Assembly: GCA_021648375.1 (NCBI GenBank)
Contig: JAKISW010000010.1
Coordinates: forward strand, 1 to 64,000
Length of the DNA: 64,000 nt
Direction of reading: 5' to 3'
Source of the DNA: Devosiaceae bacterium
GTDB taxonomy: Bacteria > Pseudomonadota > Alphaproteobacteria > Rhizobiales > Devosiaceae
Shown here: positions 16,795 to 25,965 of the stretch, in pieces
Layout of the letters: each line of letters opens with the position of its first letter
Position numbering within the stretch: position 1 is the first letter of the stretch
Notes under the pieces: model-generated
Databases searched by the model: none
The model's input: the letters and a program-made list of their open reading frames with translations, nothing else
Told to the model about the DNA's origin: nothing
Translations under genes and position numbers: made by a program

Positions 16795-18435
16795 TTGAAA
16801 TCCCGCTTAAAAGGGACTTACAATGGAAATTATGATTCTATTGCCCGATGTTTCAAATATATTGGGACACATAACAATGAAAGCGTATCGAAAGTGGGTT
16901 CTTCAGACACCCCGATAAGTTCGCCTCCGCCGCCGCTCCAACAACGCGAAGCGGTGCGCGCTGATGAAGATTTTGACCTTGAAGGAGACACGCTGCGTGA
17001 AGAATGTGGCGTGTTTGGCATTTTGGGCCATGGAGACAGCGCAACCCTGACAGCACTTGGTCTGCATGCTTTGCAGCATCGGGGGCAGGAAGCAGCGGGG
17101 ATCGTTAGTTTTGACGGCACGCAGTTCCATTCCGAGCGACGTATGGGACTGGTGGGTGATCATTTCACCGATAGCTCTGTAATGGAAAAACTGCCCGGAA
17201 ATTCGGGCATCGGGCATGTGCGTTATTCAACCACCGGCGAGACAATTCTTCGTAATGTGCAGCCAATGTTTGCCGAGTTGAACGCCGGGGGCATAGCTAT
17301 TGCTCATAATGGCAATTTTACCAATTCCATGACTTTAAGACGCCAGATTATCGAACAGGGCGCGATCTGTCAGTCAACTTCGGACAGTGAAGTGGTGCTG
17401 CATCTGATAGCCAAGGCCAAACAAAAGGATTCTGCTGCCCGCTTTGTGGAGGCAATTGCGCAGGTTGAGGGGGGATATGCCATTGTTGCATTAACCCGAA
17501 ACAAGCTGATTGGCGCACGAGATACCAACGGAATTCGCCCCTTGGTTTATGGAGAATTTGAGGGCAACCCGATATTTGCTTCTGAAACGTGTGCCCTGGA
17601 TATTATCGGGGCAAAATTCATCCGGGATGTAAAACCGGGCGAAATCATCATTTGCGAGCGTCAGATGGATGGAGAAATCAAGGTTCGTAGCCAGATGCTA
17701 CCCGATGCGGGGCCTGAGCGGTTATGCCTGTTTGAATATGTTTATTTTTCGCGCCCCGATTCTATTGTAGGTGGCCGCTCCGTATATTCGGTGCGCAAGC
17801 GCATGGGAGCAAACCTCGCCGCCGAGGCCGGGGTGGAGGCAGATGTGGTGGTGCCGGTGCCCGATGGTGGTGTTCCGGCAGCTTTGGGCTATTCTCAAGC
17901 GTCTGGTATTCCGTTTGAATATGGCATTATCCGCAATCATTATGTGGGACGAACATTTATCGAGCCAAACCAGCGAATTCGCGCCCTTGGTGTGCGCCTG
18001 AAACATTCGGCAAACCGGGATCAGCTAAAGGGCAAGCGCGTAATTCTGGTCGATGATTCCATAGTTCGTGGCACCACATCCCATAAAATCGTGCAACTGG
18101 TTCGCGATGCAGGTGCCAGCGAAGTTCATCTGCGAGTGGCCAGCCCACAAATCACCCACCCGGATTTTTATGGCATTGATACACCGGACCGGGAAAAACT
18201 GTTGGCCAACCGCTTTGAAAGCATGCAGGAAATGTGTGATTTTATTGGCGCTGACACATTGGAATTTTTGTCCATTGAGGGGATTTATCAGGCGGTGGGA
18301 GAAGATAAACGCGATCCGAACAATCCCCAGTTTACCGATCATTGTTTTACCGGCGATTATCCAACCACTCTGACTGATCTTGATAAATCCGGGATGCCGA
18401 CGCGCATCAACGCCCTGCTCAAAGAAGCGATTTAG
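16795..18435 (+). CDS. purF: Amidophosphoribosyltransferase
   Basis: First committed enzyme of purine synthesis: glutamine plus PRPP gives phosphoribosylamine. A propeptide precedes the nucleophile cysteine in REECGVFGILG; the glutaminase core (ALQHRGQEAAG) is followed by the PRPP site VILVDDSIVRGTT. The start is unclear: the frame opens at TTG 16795 and has no ATG before the catalytic Cys; GTG 16894 is an alternative nearer the usual propeptide length. The boundaries from 16894 on are safe. Confidence 0.94.
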   Translation: MKSRLKGTYNGNYDSIARCFKYIGTHNNESVSKVGSSDTPISSPPPPLQQREAVRADEDFDLEGDTLREECGVFGILGHGDSATLTALGLHALQHRGQEAAGIVSFDGTQFHSERRMGLVGDHFTDSSVMEKLPGNSGIGHVRYSTTGETILRNVQPMFAELNAGGIAIAHNGNFTNSMTLRRQIIEQGAICQSTSDSEVVLHLIAKAKQKDSAARFVEAIAQVEGGYAIVALTRNKLIGARDTNGIRPLVYGEFEGNPIFASETCALDIIGAKFIRDVKPGEIIICERQMDGEIKVRSQMLPDAGPERLCLFEYVYFSRPDSIVGGRSVYSVRKRMGANLAAEAGVEADVVVPVPDGGVPAALGYSQASGIPFEYGIIRNHYVGRTFIEPNQRIRALGVRLKHSANRDQLKGKRVILVDDSIVRGTTSHKIVQLVRDAGASEVHLRVASPQITHPDFYGIDTPDREKLLANRFESMQEMCDFIGADTLEFLSIEGIYQAVGEDKRDPNNPQFTDHCFTGDYPTTLTDLDKSGMPTRINALLKEAI

Positions 18436-18457
18436 GTCTTAACCCAGGTCTTGCCCC
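18434..18457. repeat. 12-nt tandem repeat at the purF stop
   Basis: AGGTCTTAACCC is followed directly by AGGTCTTGCCCC; the first copy begins in the purF TAG. Short and possibly coincidental, but it matches a pattern seen at other gene ends here. Confidence 0.45.
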
Positions 18458-18476
18458 AACCAAAGCCAAGCAACTT

Positions 18477-19211
18477 ATGACAAAAGATAATGATCTCAAA
18501 AACAAAACTGTGCTGGTCACTGGTGCCTCCAGAGGTATAGGGTATGCGGCAGCTATCGAGGCGGCGGCGCGGGGCGCTCATGTTATTGCTGTGGCGCGCA
18601 CCGTTGGCGGACTGGAAGATCTGGATGATGAAATTCAGGCGGCAGGGGGCACCTGCACACTGGTGCCTTTTGATCTGAAAGATGGAGATGCCATCGACCG
18701 GCTGGGCCATCAGATTTTCGAAAGATGGGGTAAACTTGACGGCATGATCGTCAATGCGGCTTTATTGGGCATAATTTCGCCTCTGCCCCATATTTCACCA
18801 AAAGAATTTGCCAAGGTTATGGAAATAAACGTCACCGCCCCATATCGGTTAGTGCGCTCCATGGATGTATTGCTGCGAGCTGCTGATGCGGGTCGCGTGG
18901 TGTTCGTATCATCCAGCTCTGCCAGCAGCGCCCGCCCCTATTGGGGATTATATGCGGCGACCAAAGCAGCGCTTAACGCCATGGCAAAAGCCTATGGGGG
19001 TGAATTGGCCCAGACAAAGGTCAAGGTAAACGTATTTTATCCCGGAGCTGTAAGAACCTCCATGCGGGCCAAGGCAGTGCCGGGAGAAGATCCGATGACT
19101 TTGCCAGCGCCAAAAGAAATTGCACCAAAACTTGTCGACCTTATCAGCCCAGACATGGCTGAAACCGGACAGATTTTTGATATCCGAACGGGTGAATTCA
19201 GCGATATTTAG
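18477..19211 (+). CDS. SDR family NAD(P)-dependent oxidoreductase
   Basis: A 244-residue classical short-chain dehydrogenase: cofactor motif TGASRGIG, the NAAL variant of NNAG (VNAALLG), and catalytic Ser-Tyr-x3-Lys (VSSSSASSARPYWGLYAATKAA). Directly follows purF, a conserved position in Hyphomicrobiales, but the physiological substrate is not known. ATG start 41 bp after purF. Confidence 0.88.
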   Translation: MTKDNDLKNKTVLVTGASRGIGYAAAIEAAARGAHVIAVARTVGGLEDLDDEIQAAGGTCTLVPFDLKDGDAIDRLGHQIFERWGKLDGMIVNAALLGIISPLPHISPKEFAKVMEINVTAPYRLVRSMDVLLRAADAGRVVFVSSSSASSARPYWGLYAATKAALNAMAKAYGGELAQTKVKVNVFYPGAVRTSMRAKAVPGEDPMTLPAPKEIAPKLVDLISPDMAETGQIFDIRTGEFSDI

Positions 19212-19247
19212 GTTTCTTATATAGATCAACGATCGGAGAAACTTTCA

Positions 19248-19631
19248 ATGTCTTCAAAACAAATCAATGCACAAAACGCACCGCCAGCTATTGGCGGTTA
19301 TTCCCAGGCAATTGAAGTTAGTGGCACCGTCCGTCGGCTTTATGTTAGCGGACAGGTTCCTATGACAAAGGAAGGAGATTTGCCCAATTCATTCAAAGAT
19401 CAGGCAGCTCTGGTCTGGCAAAACATCATTTCTCAATTGCAGGCGGCAGATATGAGCATTGAAAATCTGGTGAAGGTGACGATCTTTCTTTCAGACAGAA
19501 AATACAACCTTGAAAATCGCGAAGCACGACAATTGGCATTGGGTAATTGCGCACCGGCGCTCACTGTTATCATCACTGGAATATTTGATGAGGCGTGGTT
19601 GCTGGAAATCGAAGCCATCGCCGAAAGTTGA
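19248..19631 (+). CDS. RidA family protein lacking the catalytic arginine
   Basis: A 127-residue RidA/YjgF-like protein with the family fold signatures (GGYSQAIEVSG, LYVSGQVP, LEIEAIAES). RidA enzymes hydrolyse reactive enamines/imines and use Arg105 to bind the substrate carboxylate. Here the segment reads CAPALTVI and position 105 is leucine, so canonical 2-aminoacrylate deaminase activity is unlikely. It may be one of the divergent Rid subfamilies. CGGAGAAAC provides the ribosome site. Confidence 0.85.
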   Translation: MSSKQINAQNAPPAIGGYSQAIEVSGTVRRLYVSGQVPMTKEGDLPNSFKDQAALVWQNIISQLQAADMSIENLVKVTIFLSDRKYNLENREARQLALGNCAPALTVIITGIFDEAWLLEIEAIAES

Positions 19632-19676
19632 TAACATATACTTTGATTCAGTAACCAAGCGCAACCGATTGAAAAA

Positions 19677-21110
19677 TCAGCCCAATTTTCGTTTGTTCTT
19701 TTCATGATAGGGGTTTTCCCCGGCTCTTATCCATAGTCTGATGGGGGAGCCATGAATCGAGAAATGTTCGCGCATGCCATTTACCAGATAGCGGGTATAG
19801 GCAGTTGGAAGGGCATCGGGGCGTGAGCAAAACAGAATAAAAGTTGGTGGACGCGATTTTACCTGAGTCATATAGCGCATTTTTAAACGCCTGCCGGAAA
19901 CCGCCGGAGGCGTGTGCGCCTGCACCATGGATGAAAGCCATTGATTGACTTTGGAGGTCGGCAAACGAATATTCCAGTTGCGCTCGATTTCAAAAATCGC
20001 CTGCATCAGATTTGGAATGTTCTTTCCAGTCAGGCCTGAAAGGGTAATCAAGGGCACGCCACGCAATTGCGGCAGAAGCCTCTCGCAGGCTTCGCGCAGT
20101 TTTTCCAGCGTCTGGTTTTTATCCTTGATCAAATCCCATTTATTAACGGCGATAACCAGCGCCCTGCCCTCGCGCTCCACCAGATCGGCCAGTTGCAAAT
20201 CCTGCTTTTCAAACGGCTGAGTAGCGTCCAGCATCAACACAACGATTTCTGCATACTGGATCGAGCGCAACGCATCAGCTACCGCAAGTTTTTCCAGCTT
20301 CTTGCGCACTTTTGCCCGCCGTCTGATCCCGGCGGTATCAACCAGATTTATAGTTCTGCCCTCATATTCCCAGGGGACCATGATTGAATCGCGGGTAATT
20401 CCAGCCTCGGGGCCGGTAAGCACCCGCTCCTCCCCCACAAGACGATTGATCAGGGTGGATTTGCCGGCGTTGGGGCGGCCAACTATGGCTACGTTCAAAT
20501 GCCGGTTCGGATCCCAACGCGGAACGATTTCGCTATCCGGTTCCACATCAACATTGATTTGCGGCAAATAATCTTTGTCCGCCCCGGCTTTAACTTCTTC
20601 TTCTAGCAGTTTGGCTTCTTCGGCGGCTTTTGCAATGATATTATAAAGATCACCAATGCCGACCCCATGCTCGGCAGATAGAGGTATCGCTTCTCCCAAA
20701 CCAAGTGAGAATGCATCAAGCAAGCCAGCTTCCGAGGCGCGCCCTTCGGCCTTATTGCCCACCAGATGCACTTCAGAATTGGATTTGCGCAACAGGGCGC
20801 CAAATGTCTGATCAAGGGGAGTGATCCCGGCCCTTGCATCAATCATAAACAAAATAACATCAGCTTCAGCAATTGCCGTCTCGGTTTGCTGGCGCATTCG
20901 TGCTTCAAGGGAATTTCCGGTAGCCTCTTCATAACCGGCGGTATCAACCAGAGTAAATTCCAGCTCGCCAATGCGCCCTTCCCCCTCGCGCCGATCGCGA
21001 GTTACCCCCGGCGTGTCATCAACCAATGCCATACGACGACCAACCAGTCGATTAAACAGGGTGGATTTACCCACATTGGGGCGACCGACAATTGCAACAG
21101 TGATTTTCAT
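19677..21110 (-). CDS. der: Ribosome biogenesis GTPase Der
   Basis: Double-GTPase needed for 50S assembly. Two complete G domains: VGRPNVGKSTLFNRL near residue 8 and VGRPNAGKSTLINRL near residue 213, each with DTAG and NKxD/NKAE type motifs, followed by the KH-like domain. The 477-residue length is normal. Cotranscribed with or close behind the TPR protein gene, as in the enterobacterial yfgM-der neighbourhood. Confidence 0.96.
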   Translation of the reverse strand: MKITVAIVGRPNVGKSTLFNRLVGRRMALVDDTPGVTRDRREGEGRIGELEFTLVDTAGYEEATGNSLEARMRQQTETAIAEADVILFMIDARAGITPLDQTFGALLRKSNSEVHLVGNKAEGRASEAGLLDAFSLGLGEAIPLSAEHGVGIGDLYNIIAKAAEEAKLLEEEVKAGADKDYLPQINVDVEPDSEIVPRWDPNRHLNVAIVGRPNAGKSTLINRLVGEERVLTGPEAGITRDSIMVPWEYEGRTINLVDTAGIRRRAKVRKKLEKLAVADALRSIQYAEIVVLMLDATQPFEKQDLQLADLVEREGRALVIAVNKWDLIKDKNQTLEKLREACERLLPQLRGVPLITLSGLTGKNIPNLMQAIFEIERNWNIRLPTSKVNQWLSSMVQAHTPPAVSGRRLKMRYMTQVKSRPPTFILFCSRPDALPTAYTRYLVNGMREHFSIHGSPIRLWIRAGENPYHEKNKRKLG

Positions 21111-21179
21111 TGGCCGTTTCTCACTGGCTGACTTTTAAGGACAATATGAATTTTACATATGATGGTTTAAGATAAATAT

Positions 21180-21872
21180 TTACTGGGAGAGAAACAAATC
21201 CATATCACTTGGAATTGGCGCACCCTCGGCTTGCAGTTGTGCCTGAAGAAGCTGCACCCGATTTAACAATTCGACGGGTGTGTTGGGGTTGGCGATCACT
21301 TCGGCAAATTCATTTTGAGCAGCCTCCAAATCACCGGATTTATAATAGGCCAGACCCAACATTTCGCGAGCGCTGCCCTGATAAGGGTTGCCCGGCGCCA
21401 TCAAGCCTGCCAAACGCGTTTGAATGCCAACGATATCGCCTGAATCCACCAAAAGAGCAGAGGCCATGAGCAAAGCCAGTTCGCGGATGCGGGTATTGCT
21501 GCCGGTATTGGCAAGGGCATCATAGGCTGCCACCGCTTCTTCTGTTTTTCCCTCATCAGCCAGAACAGAGGCCTTAACAAAACGCGCCAAAAGCGGATAT
21601 TGGCCCGAGCTGGTCGCAATGGTTTGATCAAACGCTGCAATGGCCGCATCGCGCTGGTTATTATCGAGCAGCTCCATCGCTGAATAAAACTGATCAGACG
21701 AGCGCGCCGCCTGATCGCTTTTAAACCAGCGCCAGCCTTCATTGGCACCAACCAGAATAACAACCAGTACAGCTGCACCAATCAACAACGGACCAAATCG
21801 ACGCCAAAGGGAATTCATACGATCTGAGCGCAGTTCTTCGTCAATTTCTGAAAAAATTCGTTCTTCGGTCAT
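21180..21872 (-). CDS. Membrane-anchored TPR protein, YfgM-like
   Basis: A 230-residue protein with a cytoplasmic N-terminus, one membrane helix at residues ~28-46 (LLIGAAVLVVILVGANEGW) and a helical-repeat periplasmic region matching the YfgM/TPR_21 type. YfgM in enterobacteria is an ancillary SecYEG chaperone partner encoded near der, and the same position is seen here. Role inferred from context. Confidence 0.82.
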   Translation of the reverse strand: MTEERIFSEIDEELRSDRMNSLWRRFGPLLIGAAVLVVILVGANEGWRWFKSDQAARSSDQFYSAMELLDNNQRDAAIAAFDQTIATSSGQYPLLARFVKASVLADEGKTEEAVAAYDALANTGSNTRIRELALLMASALLVDSGDIVGIQTRLAGLMAPGNPYQGSAREMLGLAYYKSGDLEAAQNEFAEVIANPNTPVELLNRVQLLQAQLQAEGAPIPSDMDLFLSQ

Positions 21873-22003
21873 AATTTACTCTGCTTAGATGACGGGTTTT
21901 TGGGTGTTAGGTCATTCGCGCCGCACAATAGGGGGTGAACTGCTTGATTGCAATTGATTGCTTTTTATTTTCTTACGCGAAGAAATTATTTATGCCAACA
22001 GCA

Positions 22004-22570
22004 TTAAATCGGTGAAACGCCAAACAACCAGAAATGGGCCCATAAAACAAATGCTGCATATAATACCGTGCCGCCAACGACGCCAATAATATCACCACGA
22101 TAAGAGACAAATTTTATCCCTTCATCTCCCTTAACAATCTTTGAAAACCTGGAAAGGAGTGCAAAAGCCAAAAAGCTGCCAAACGCCATAACTGATGCCA
22201 GATCGCCATTAACCAGCAAATGGCCAAGCGACCACAAAATCACTCCGGTCACCATGGGATGTTTGACAATTACTAATATGCGACCGGGTTTTTTGCGCGG
22301 GATAGAAAATAAAATAAATGCCAGCCAGACCAGCGACATGGTTGCGTCACGTCCCCATGATGGCGGGTCATAAACGATGGGGGCAACCGGGCGGAACTGA
22401 CCCCAGCCAAATACAATCAGCAAAAACCCAATCAGGGATATGGCAGTATATGAGCGCATCCAAACAGACTTGCTGGATTTTGTTATGATATTTTCTTTGA
22501 TATTCGGTGCTAAAATCGGCACCAGGTGAATGGCAAAAAACAATACCAGACCTGAAACAAACATAAGCAT
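22004..22570 (-). CDS. NnrU family membrane protein
   Basis: A 188-residue protein with about five to six hydrophobic segments (FVSGLVLFFAIHLVPIL, YTAISLIGFLLIVFG and others) and the family's KHPMVTGVILWSLGHLLVNGD motif with conserved histidines. NnrU genes were first noted near nitrite/nitric oxide reduction genes, but none are present here. AAGGGAG lies eight bases before the ATG. Confidence 0.85.
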   Translation of the reverse strand: MLMFVSGLVLFFAIHLVPILAPNIKENIITKSSKSVWMRSYTAISLIGFLLIVFGWGQFRPVAPIVYDPPSWGRDATMSLVWLAFILFSIPRKKPGRILVIVKHPMVTGVILWSLGHLLVNGDLASVMAFGSFLAFALLSRFSKIVKGDEGIKFVSYRGDIIGVVGGTVLYAAFVLWAHFWLFGVSPI

Positions 22571-22679
22571 TTAGCGCGCTCCCTTAAAGAATTGATTCAA
22601 TTTGCTTTAGGTATTTATGTAAGTCAATTGAGATCGCCACCCTACCGACAAAGTGATGGGCGATCAAAAACCCCGAACC

Positions 22680-23213
22680 CTATTTGTTTTCTTTAAGCCA
22701 GGCCAAAACAGTTTTTGGAGAAGAGACACCATAAGGGTCTTCACCATGATTATCACAAATTCCGGGCTCTTCAAACCATGCCTCAACAACTCCATCATTG
22801 ACCACAGCGGCATAACGCCAGGAACGAGGACCAAAACCAATATTGCTTTTATCAACCAGCATGCCCATGCGACGAGAAAATTCACCAGCGCCATCGGGTA
22901 TTACCTTAACATTCTCCAGCCCCTGATCCTGAGCCCATTTATTCATGACAAAGCTATCATTGACCGACAGGCAATAAAGTTCATCAATGCCCTGTTGAGC
23001 AAAGTCAGCCGCTCCCTTTTCATATCCGGGCAGTTGATAGGTGGAGCAGGTCGGGGTAAATGCGCCGGGAAGAGAAAATAAAATTACTCTTTTTCCGGAA
23101 AAATAATCAGAGGTGGTTTTATCTTCCCACTTAAACGGATTGTCTCCGCCGATTGAATCATCTCGCACCCTTGTATGAAAGGTAACCTGAGGCAAAGAAG
23201 CGCCTTTTTGCAT
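22680..23213 (-). CDS. Peroxiredoxin, Prx5-like (atypical 2-Cys)
   Basis: Thiol peroxidase of the Prx5/glutaredoxin-peroxiredoxin group. Peroxidatic Cys56 lies in LPGAFTPTCS; further cysteines at 81 and 153 (GICDNHGEDPYGVSSP) are candidate resolving residues. Normal 177-residue length. It lies 169 bp downstream of the haem operon's last gene on the same strand; readthrough could link it to haem control but no evidence shows this. Confidence 0.92.
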   Translation of the reverse strand: MQKGASLPQVTFHTRVRDDSIGGDNPFKWEDKTTSDYFSGKRVILFSLPGAFTPTCSTYQLPGYEKGAADFAQQGIDELYCLSVNDSFVMNKWAQDQGLENVKVIPDGAGEFSRRMGMLVDKSNIGFGPRSWRYAAVVNDGVVEAWFEEPGICDNHGEDPYGVSSPKTVLAWLKENK

Positions 23214-23382
23214 GGAAGATATCCTTGTTTTTTAAGCTAAAAATCAACTGAAATTAATATTGGGGCATGGATAGCAAATTTTTTAATTTGCCTGACATGG
23301 AATTTGTCAGGCTTGTAAATATCTTCAGCTGCAAACTCAACCGATTTTTGAGCAAAGGGACACATTTCAACAAGTCGTTATA

Positions 23383-24600
23383 TCATTGGCCTGATTTTAT
23401 TCGCCCGGGCATGTTTTTGCATTGTTTGTGTATGGAAGTCAGGCCAATTCCACCGGTATAATTCCCAAGCAAATACATGTTGGTAGGGGGAGACAGCTTT
23501 GTGCGGATCCGGGCAAGTTCATTGGTAAAGTGGGGAAGCGCACAGGGGTTGGAAAAAACATGGACAACACTGGGTTTGTGCCTGTCTTTAGTCAAAACCT
23601 GTCGATCGGCAAGCACCAGATCAACAAGTTCATTTTCGGTTAAATGGGCAGTATTCTTTGAAAGCGCACCGCCAATAAACCAGCGCTCAACCGGCCGATT
23701 AAACTGATTGGGAAATGCAGTTTTTCCGGTCAGAAGGCCAAGTGAATTAAAACCAGCACTTTTGGGAAACAGACAACCAACCCCATCAAATGGCAGTGGT
23801 GAATTCTCAAAAACCAGATGAATACTGGTCAGGTTCAGCATTTCATGGGCTTGTAATTCGCCTCCCCCATCCACCCCCATGCCAGACAACAGTTTTCCCG
23901 CAGCTGTAATTGGGGTGGCAATAATCCACGGGCTGGAAAGGTCAATATCAGCGCTCTTGATTTCAGAGCCAAAATTAATTTTAACCCCGGCGTTTTCCAG
24001 ATAGGCAACAAGAGCTGAAATCAGTTTCCCCATCCCCCCGTCGGGCATTGCTGCGCCCTTATGAAGATTGCGCCTGAAGCCTTTTATCTTATTGGTTTTT
24101 TTCAGCATTGGCCCCAAAACAAGTTCAACACTCATGCGCTCAGCGTCCCCGGCATAGACCCCCTGTAATGCAGTTTCAATCAACAGGGAACTGGCTTGCT
24201 TACCAAAATATTTTTGCCCCCACTCGCGCACACTCTGCCCGGATTGCAAACCCTTATCTGGTGAAAAAGCCAATCGTGTAACGCCGGTAAAGAACTCGAT
24301 AGATTGATTCAAACTCAGCGGCCAACGCCTTGGGAAATCTCGATAAATATATCTGGCGCCAGCACGTGAACCCGGTTTTGCTGCACTTATTCCAAGTTCA
24401 TCAAACAGGTTTTGCACTTCAGGTGAATTGAGTAGTGAAGCGGCGCCATTTTCAAGGGGACCAAAGGGGGAATGAACAGTTCGGATCAAGCCACCGGCTC
24501 TGGCGGACTTTTCATGTATTTCAACTTCAAACCCTGCCCTTACCAAATAAAAGGCACTTAACAGACCGGAAATTCCCGCCCCTGCAATAAAGACTTTCAT
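23383..24600 (-). CDS. hemY: Protoporphyrinogen oxidase, FAD-dependent (HemY type)
   Basis: Oxidises protoporphyrinogen IX to protoporphyrin IX, the penultimate haem step. The N-terminus has the FAD motif VFIAGAGISGLLSAFYLVRAGFEVEIHEKSARAGG, and the C-terminus ends with GNYTGGIGLTS, the FAD-contact segment of HemY proteins. The 405-residue length is a little short for the family. Its ATG overlaps the hemN stop by four bases. The corresponding gene in the Leptospira haem locus is called hemG, although the protein is of this FAD type. Confidence 0.92.
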   Translation of the reverse strand: MKVFIAGAGISGLLSAFYLVRAGFEVEIHEKSARAGGLIRTVHSPFGPLENGAASLLNSPEVQNLFDELGISAAKPGSRAGARYIYRDFPRRWPLSLNQSIEFFTGVTRLAFSPDKGLQSGQSVREWGQKYFGKQASSLLIETALQGVYAGDAERMSVELVLGPMLKKTNKIKGFRRNLHKGAAMPDGGMGKLISALVAYLENAGVKINFGSEIKSADIDLSSPWIIATPITAAGKLLSGMGVDGGGELQAHEMLNLTSIHLVFENSPLPFDGVGCLFPKSAGFNSLGLLTGKTAFPNQFNRPVERWFIGGALSKNTAHLTENELVDLVLADRQVLTKDRHKPSVVHVFSNPCALPHFTNELARIRTKLSPPTNMYLLGNYTGGIGLTSIHKQCKNMPGRIKSGQ

Positions 24601-25961
24601 ATGGCTTTTGAAAATGTGTTCTGCTCGGGTTTGGCTTTGGCAAGACGCTCATCAAAGGCGGCGCAAACAATTCTTAAAAAACTTTTCCCGGTTTCAGAAA
24701 TTGTCAGCGTTGAATTTTCAATACTGACCAAATTATCTTTTAGCATTTCTGATAAGCGCTCTGTTACGGCCGCTTCCTGCTCCGCATCCAAAAATCTGGT
24801 CTTAAACCCAGTCATCAACTGCAATATCTGGCCCTGAATTTTCTGGTCCATCGCAGTTAATTTATGACCGCGCATGGTGGGGACTTCTCCATCTCCTGCT
24901 TTAGCCTCATAAAGAGAGAGAATTTTTTGATTCTGGTGGAAGCAATCCGGCGAGGCGGAAATTGAACTAACCCCAAGGCCCAAAAGAATATCGGTTTTTT
25001 GATCCGTGTAACCCATGAAATTTCTATGCAGTCTGCCCTCATTCATGGCCAGCAAAAGGTCATCATTCGCCAATGAAAAATGATCCATGCCAATTTCAAT
25101 ATACCCCGCATTAAGCAATCTTGTTTTTGCATATTCATAAAGGGCGCGTTTTTCTTCCGGAGCGGGCAAATCCTCGTCCTTGAAATGGCGCTGAGCGGGC
25201 TTTATCCATGGTACAATAGCCAAAGAATATAGCGCAATACGATCAGGCATGTTCTTTAGGGTTTGATCAATTGTATATTGCATTTCTTCCATGCCCTGCC
25301 CCGGGAGACCATAAATCAGATCAAAATTTACAGAGGTAAAACCCAGTTTTCTGGCATCATCGACAGTTTTTGCTGTAACTTTTGGCGGCTGGATGCGATT
25401 GACCAGTTTTTGCACACTCAGATTAAAGTCCTGAACTCCGATGGAGATGCGATTAAAGCCAAGTTCATTCAAAACTTTCAAATGTTCTTCAGTTGTATAA
25501 TTGGGATGAACTTCGATTGAGCCTTCAAAACCTTTTGGGTCGGTGTTCACCGCAGAAAGGATTGGCTTTAGCAAGCGAGCAAGATTTTGTGGGCTAAGGA
25601 ACGTCGGTGTGCCGCCCCCAAGGTGAATATTCTTCAAGGTCTTTGATGCAAGGTCCGGAACTTGTGCCAGATAGGTTTTCCACTCCGCAAGGACACAATC
25701 AATATACTGACCTTCATAGCGGTCATGATTGCGGCTGATGGTAGTGTTGCAGGCGCAAAAACAGCACAGAGATTCACAAAAAGGTATGTGAATATAAAGG
25801 CTCCATGACTTGTCTGAATTTGGACCGTCCGGCCTGGAAAAGGTCCTGTTCAATGATTCTATCCACTCGGCGGATGTGGGTGCATCCTTCCAATAGGGAA
25901 CGGTTGGATAAGAGGTATAGCGCGGCACCGGCCGGTCATATTTTGCAATCAAATCAGTCAT
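24597..25961 (-). CDS. hemN: Oxygen-independent coproporphyrinogen III oxidase
   Basis: Radical SAM enzyme that decarboxylates coproporphyrinogen III. The [4Fe-4S] cysteines are Cys62, Cys66 and Cys69 in HIPFCESLCCFCACN, with Cys71 also conserved as in true HemN; GGGTPTFLSPQNL binds SAM. The C-terminal HemN domain (GLGVSSIS...MRGHKLTAMDQ) is present, so this is HemN and not HemW. Four bases separate it from hemE; it overlaps hemY. Confidence 0.94.
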   Translation of the reverse strand: MTDLIAKYDRPVPRYTSYPTVPYWKDAPTSAEWIESLNRTFSRPDGPNSDKSWSLYIHIPFCESLCCFCACNTTISRNHDRYEGQYIDCVLAEWKTYLAQVPDLASKTLKNIHLGGGTPTFLSPQNLARLLKPILSAVNTDPKGFEGSIEVHPNYTTEEHLKVLNELGFNRISIGVQDFNLSVQKLVNRIQPPKVTAKTVDDARKLGFTSVNFDLIYGLPGQGMEEMQYTIDQTLKNMPDRIALYSLAIVPWIKPAQRHFKDEDLPAPEEKRALYEYAKTRLLNAGYIEIGMDHFSLANDDLLLAMNEGRLHRNFMGYTDQKTDILLGLGVSSISASPDCFHQNQKILSLYEAKAGDGEVPTMRGHKLTAMDQKIQGQILQLMTGFKTRFLDAEQEAAVTERLSEMLKDNLVSIENSTLTISETGKSFLRIVCAAFDERLAKAKPEQNTFSKAI

Positions 25962-25965
25962 ATTT

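Noticed and set aside
16823..16918. Small ORF (MEIMILLPDV...) in another frame at the purF 5' end
   Set aside because: It ends within 32 codons and overlaps the purF propeptide; it might reflect a start-site or frame problem in purF, but nothing supports a separate gene.
24597..25961. HemW (haem chaperone) instead of HemN
   Set aside because: The extra cysteine after CxxxCxxC and the C-terminal HemN domain are present, and the operon otherwise lacks this step.
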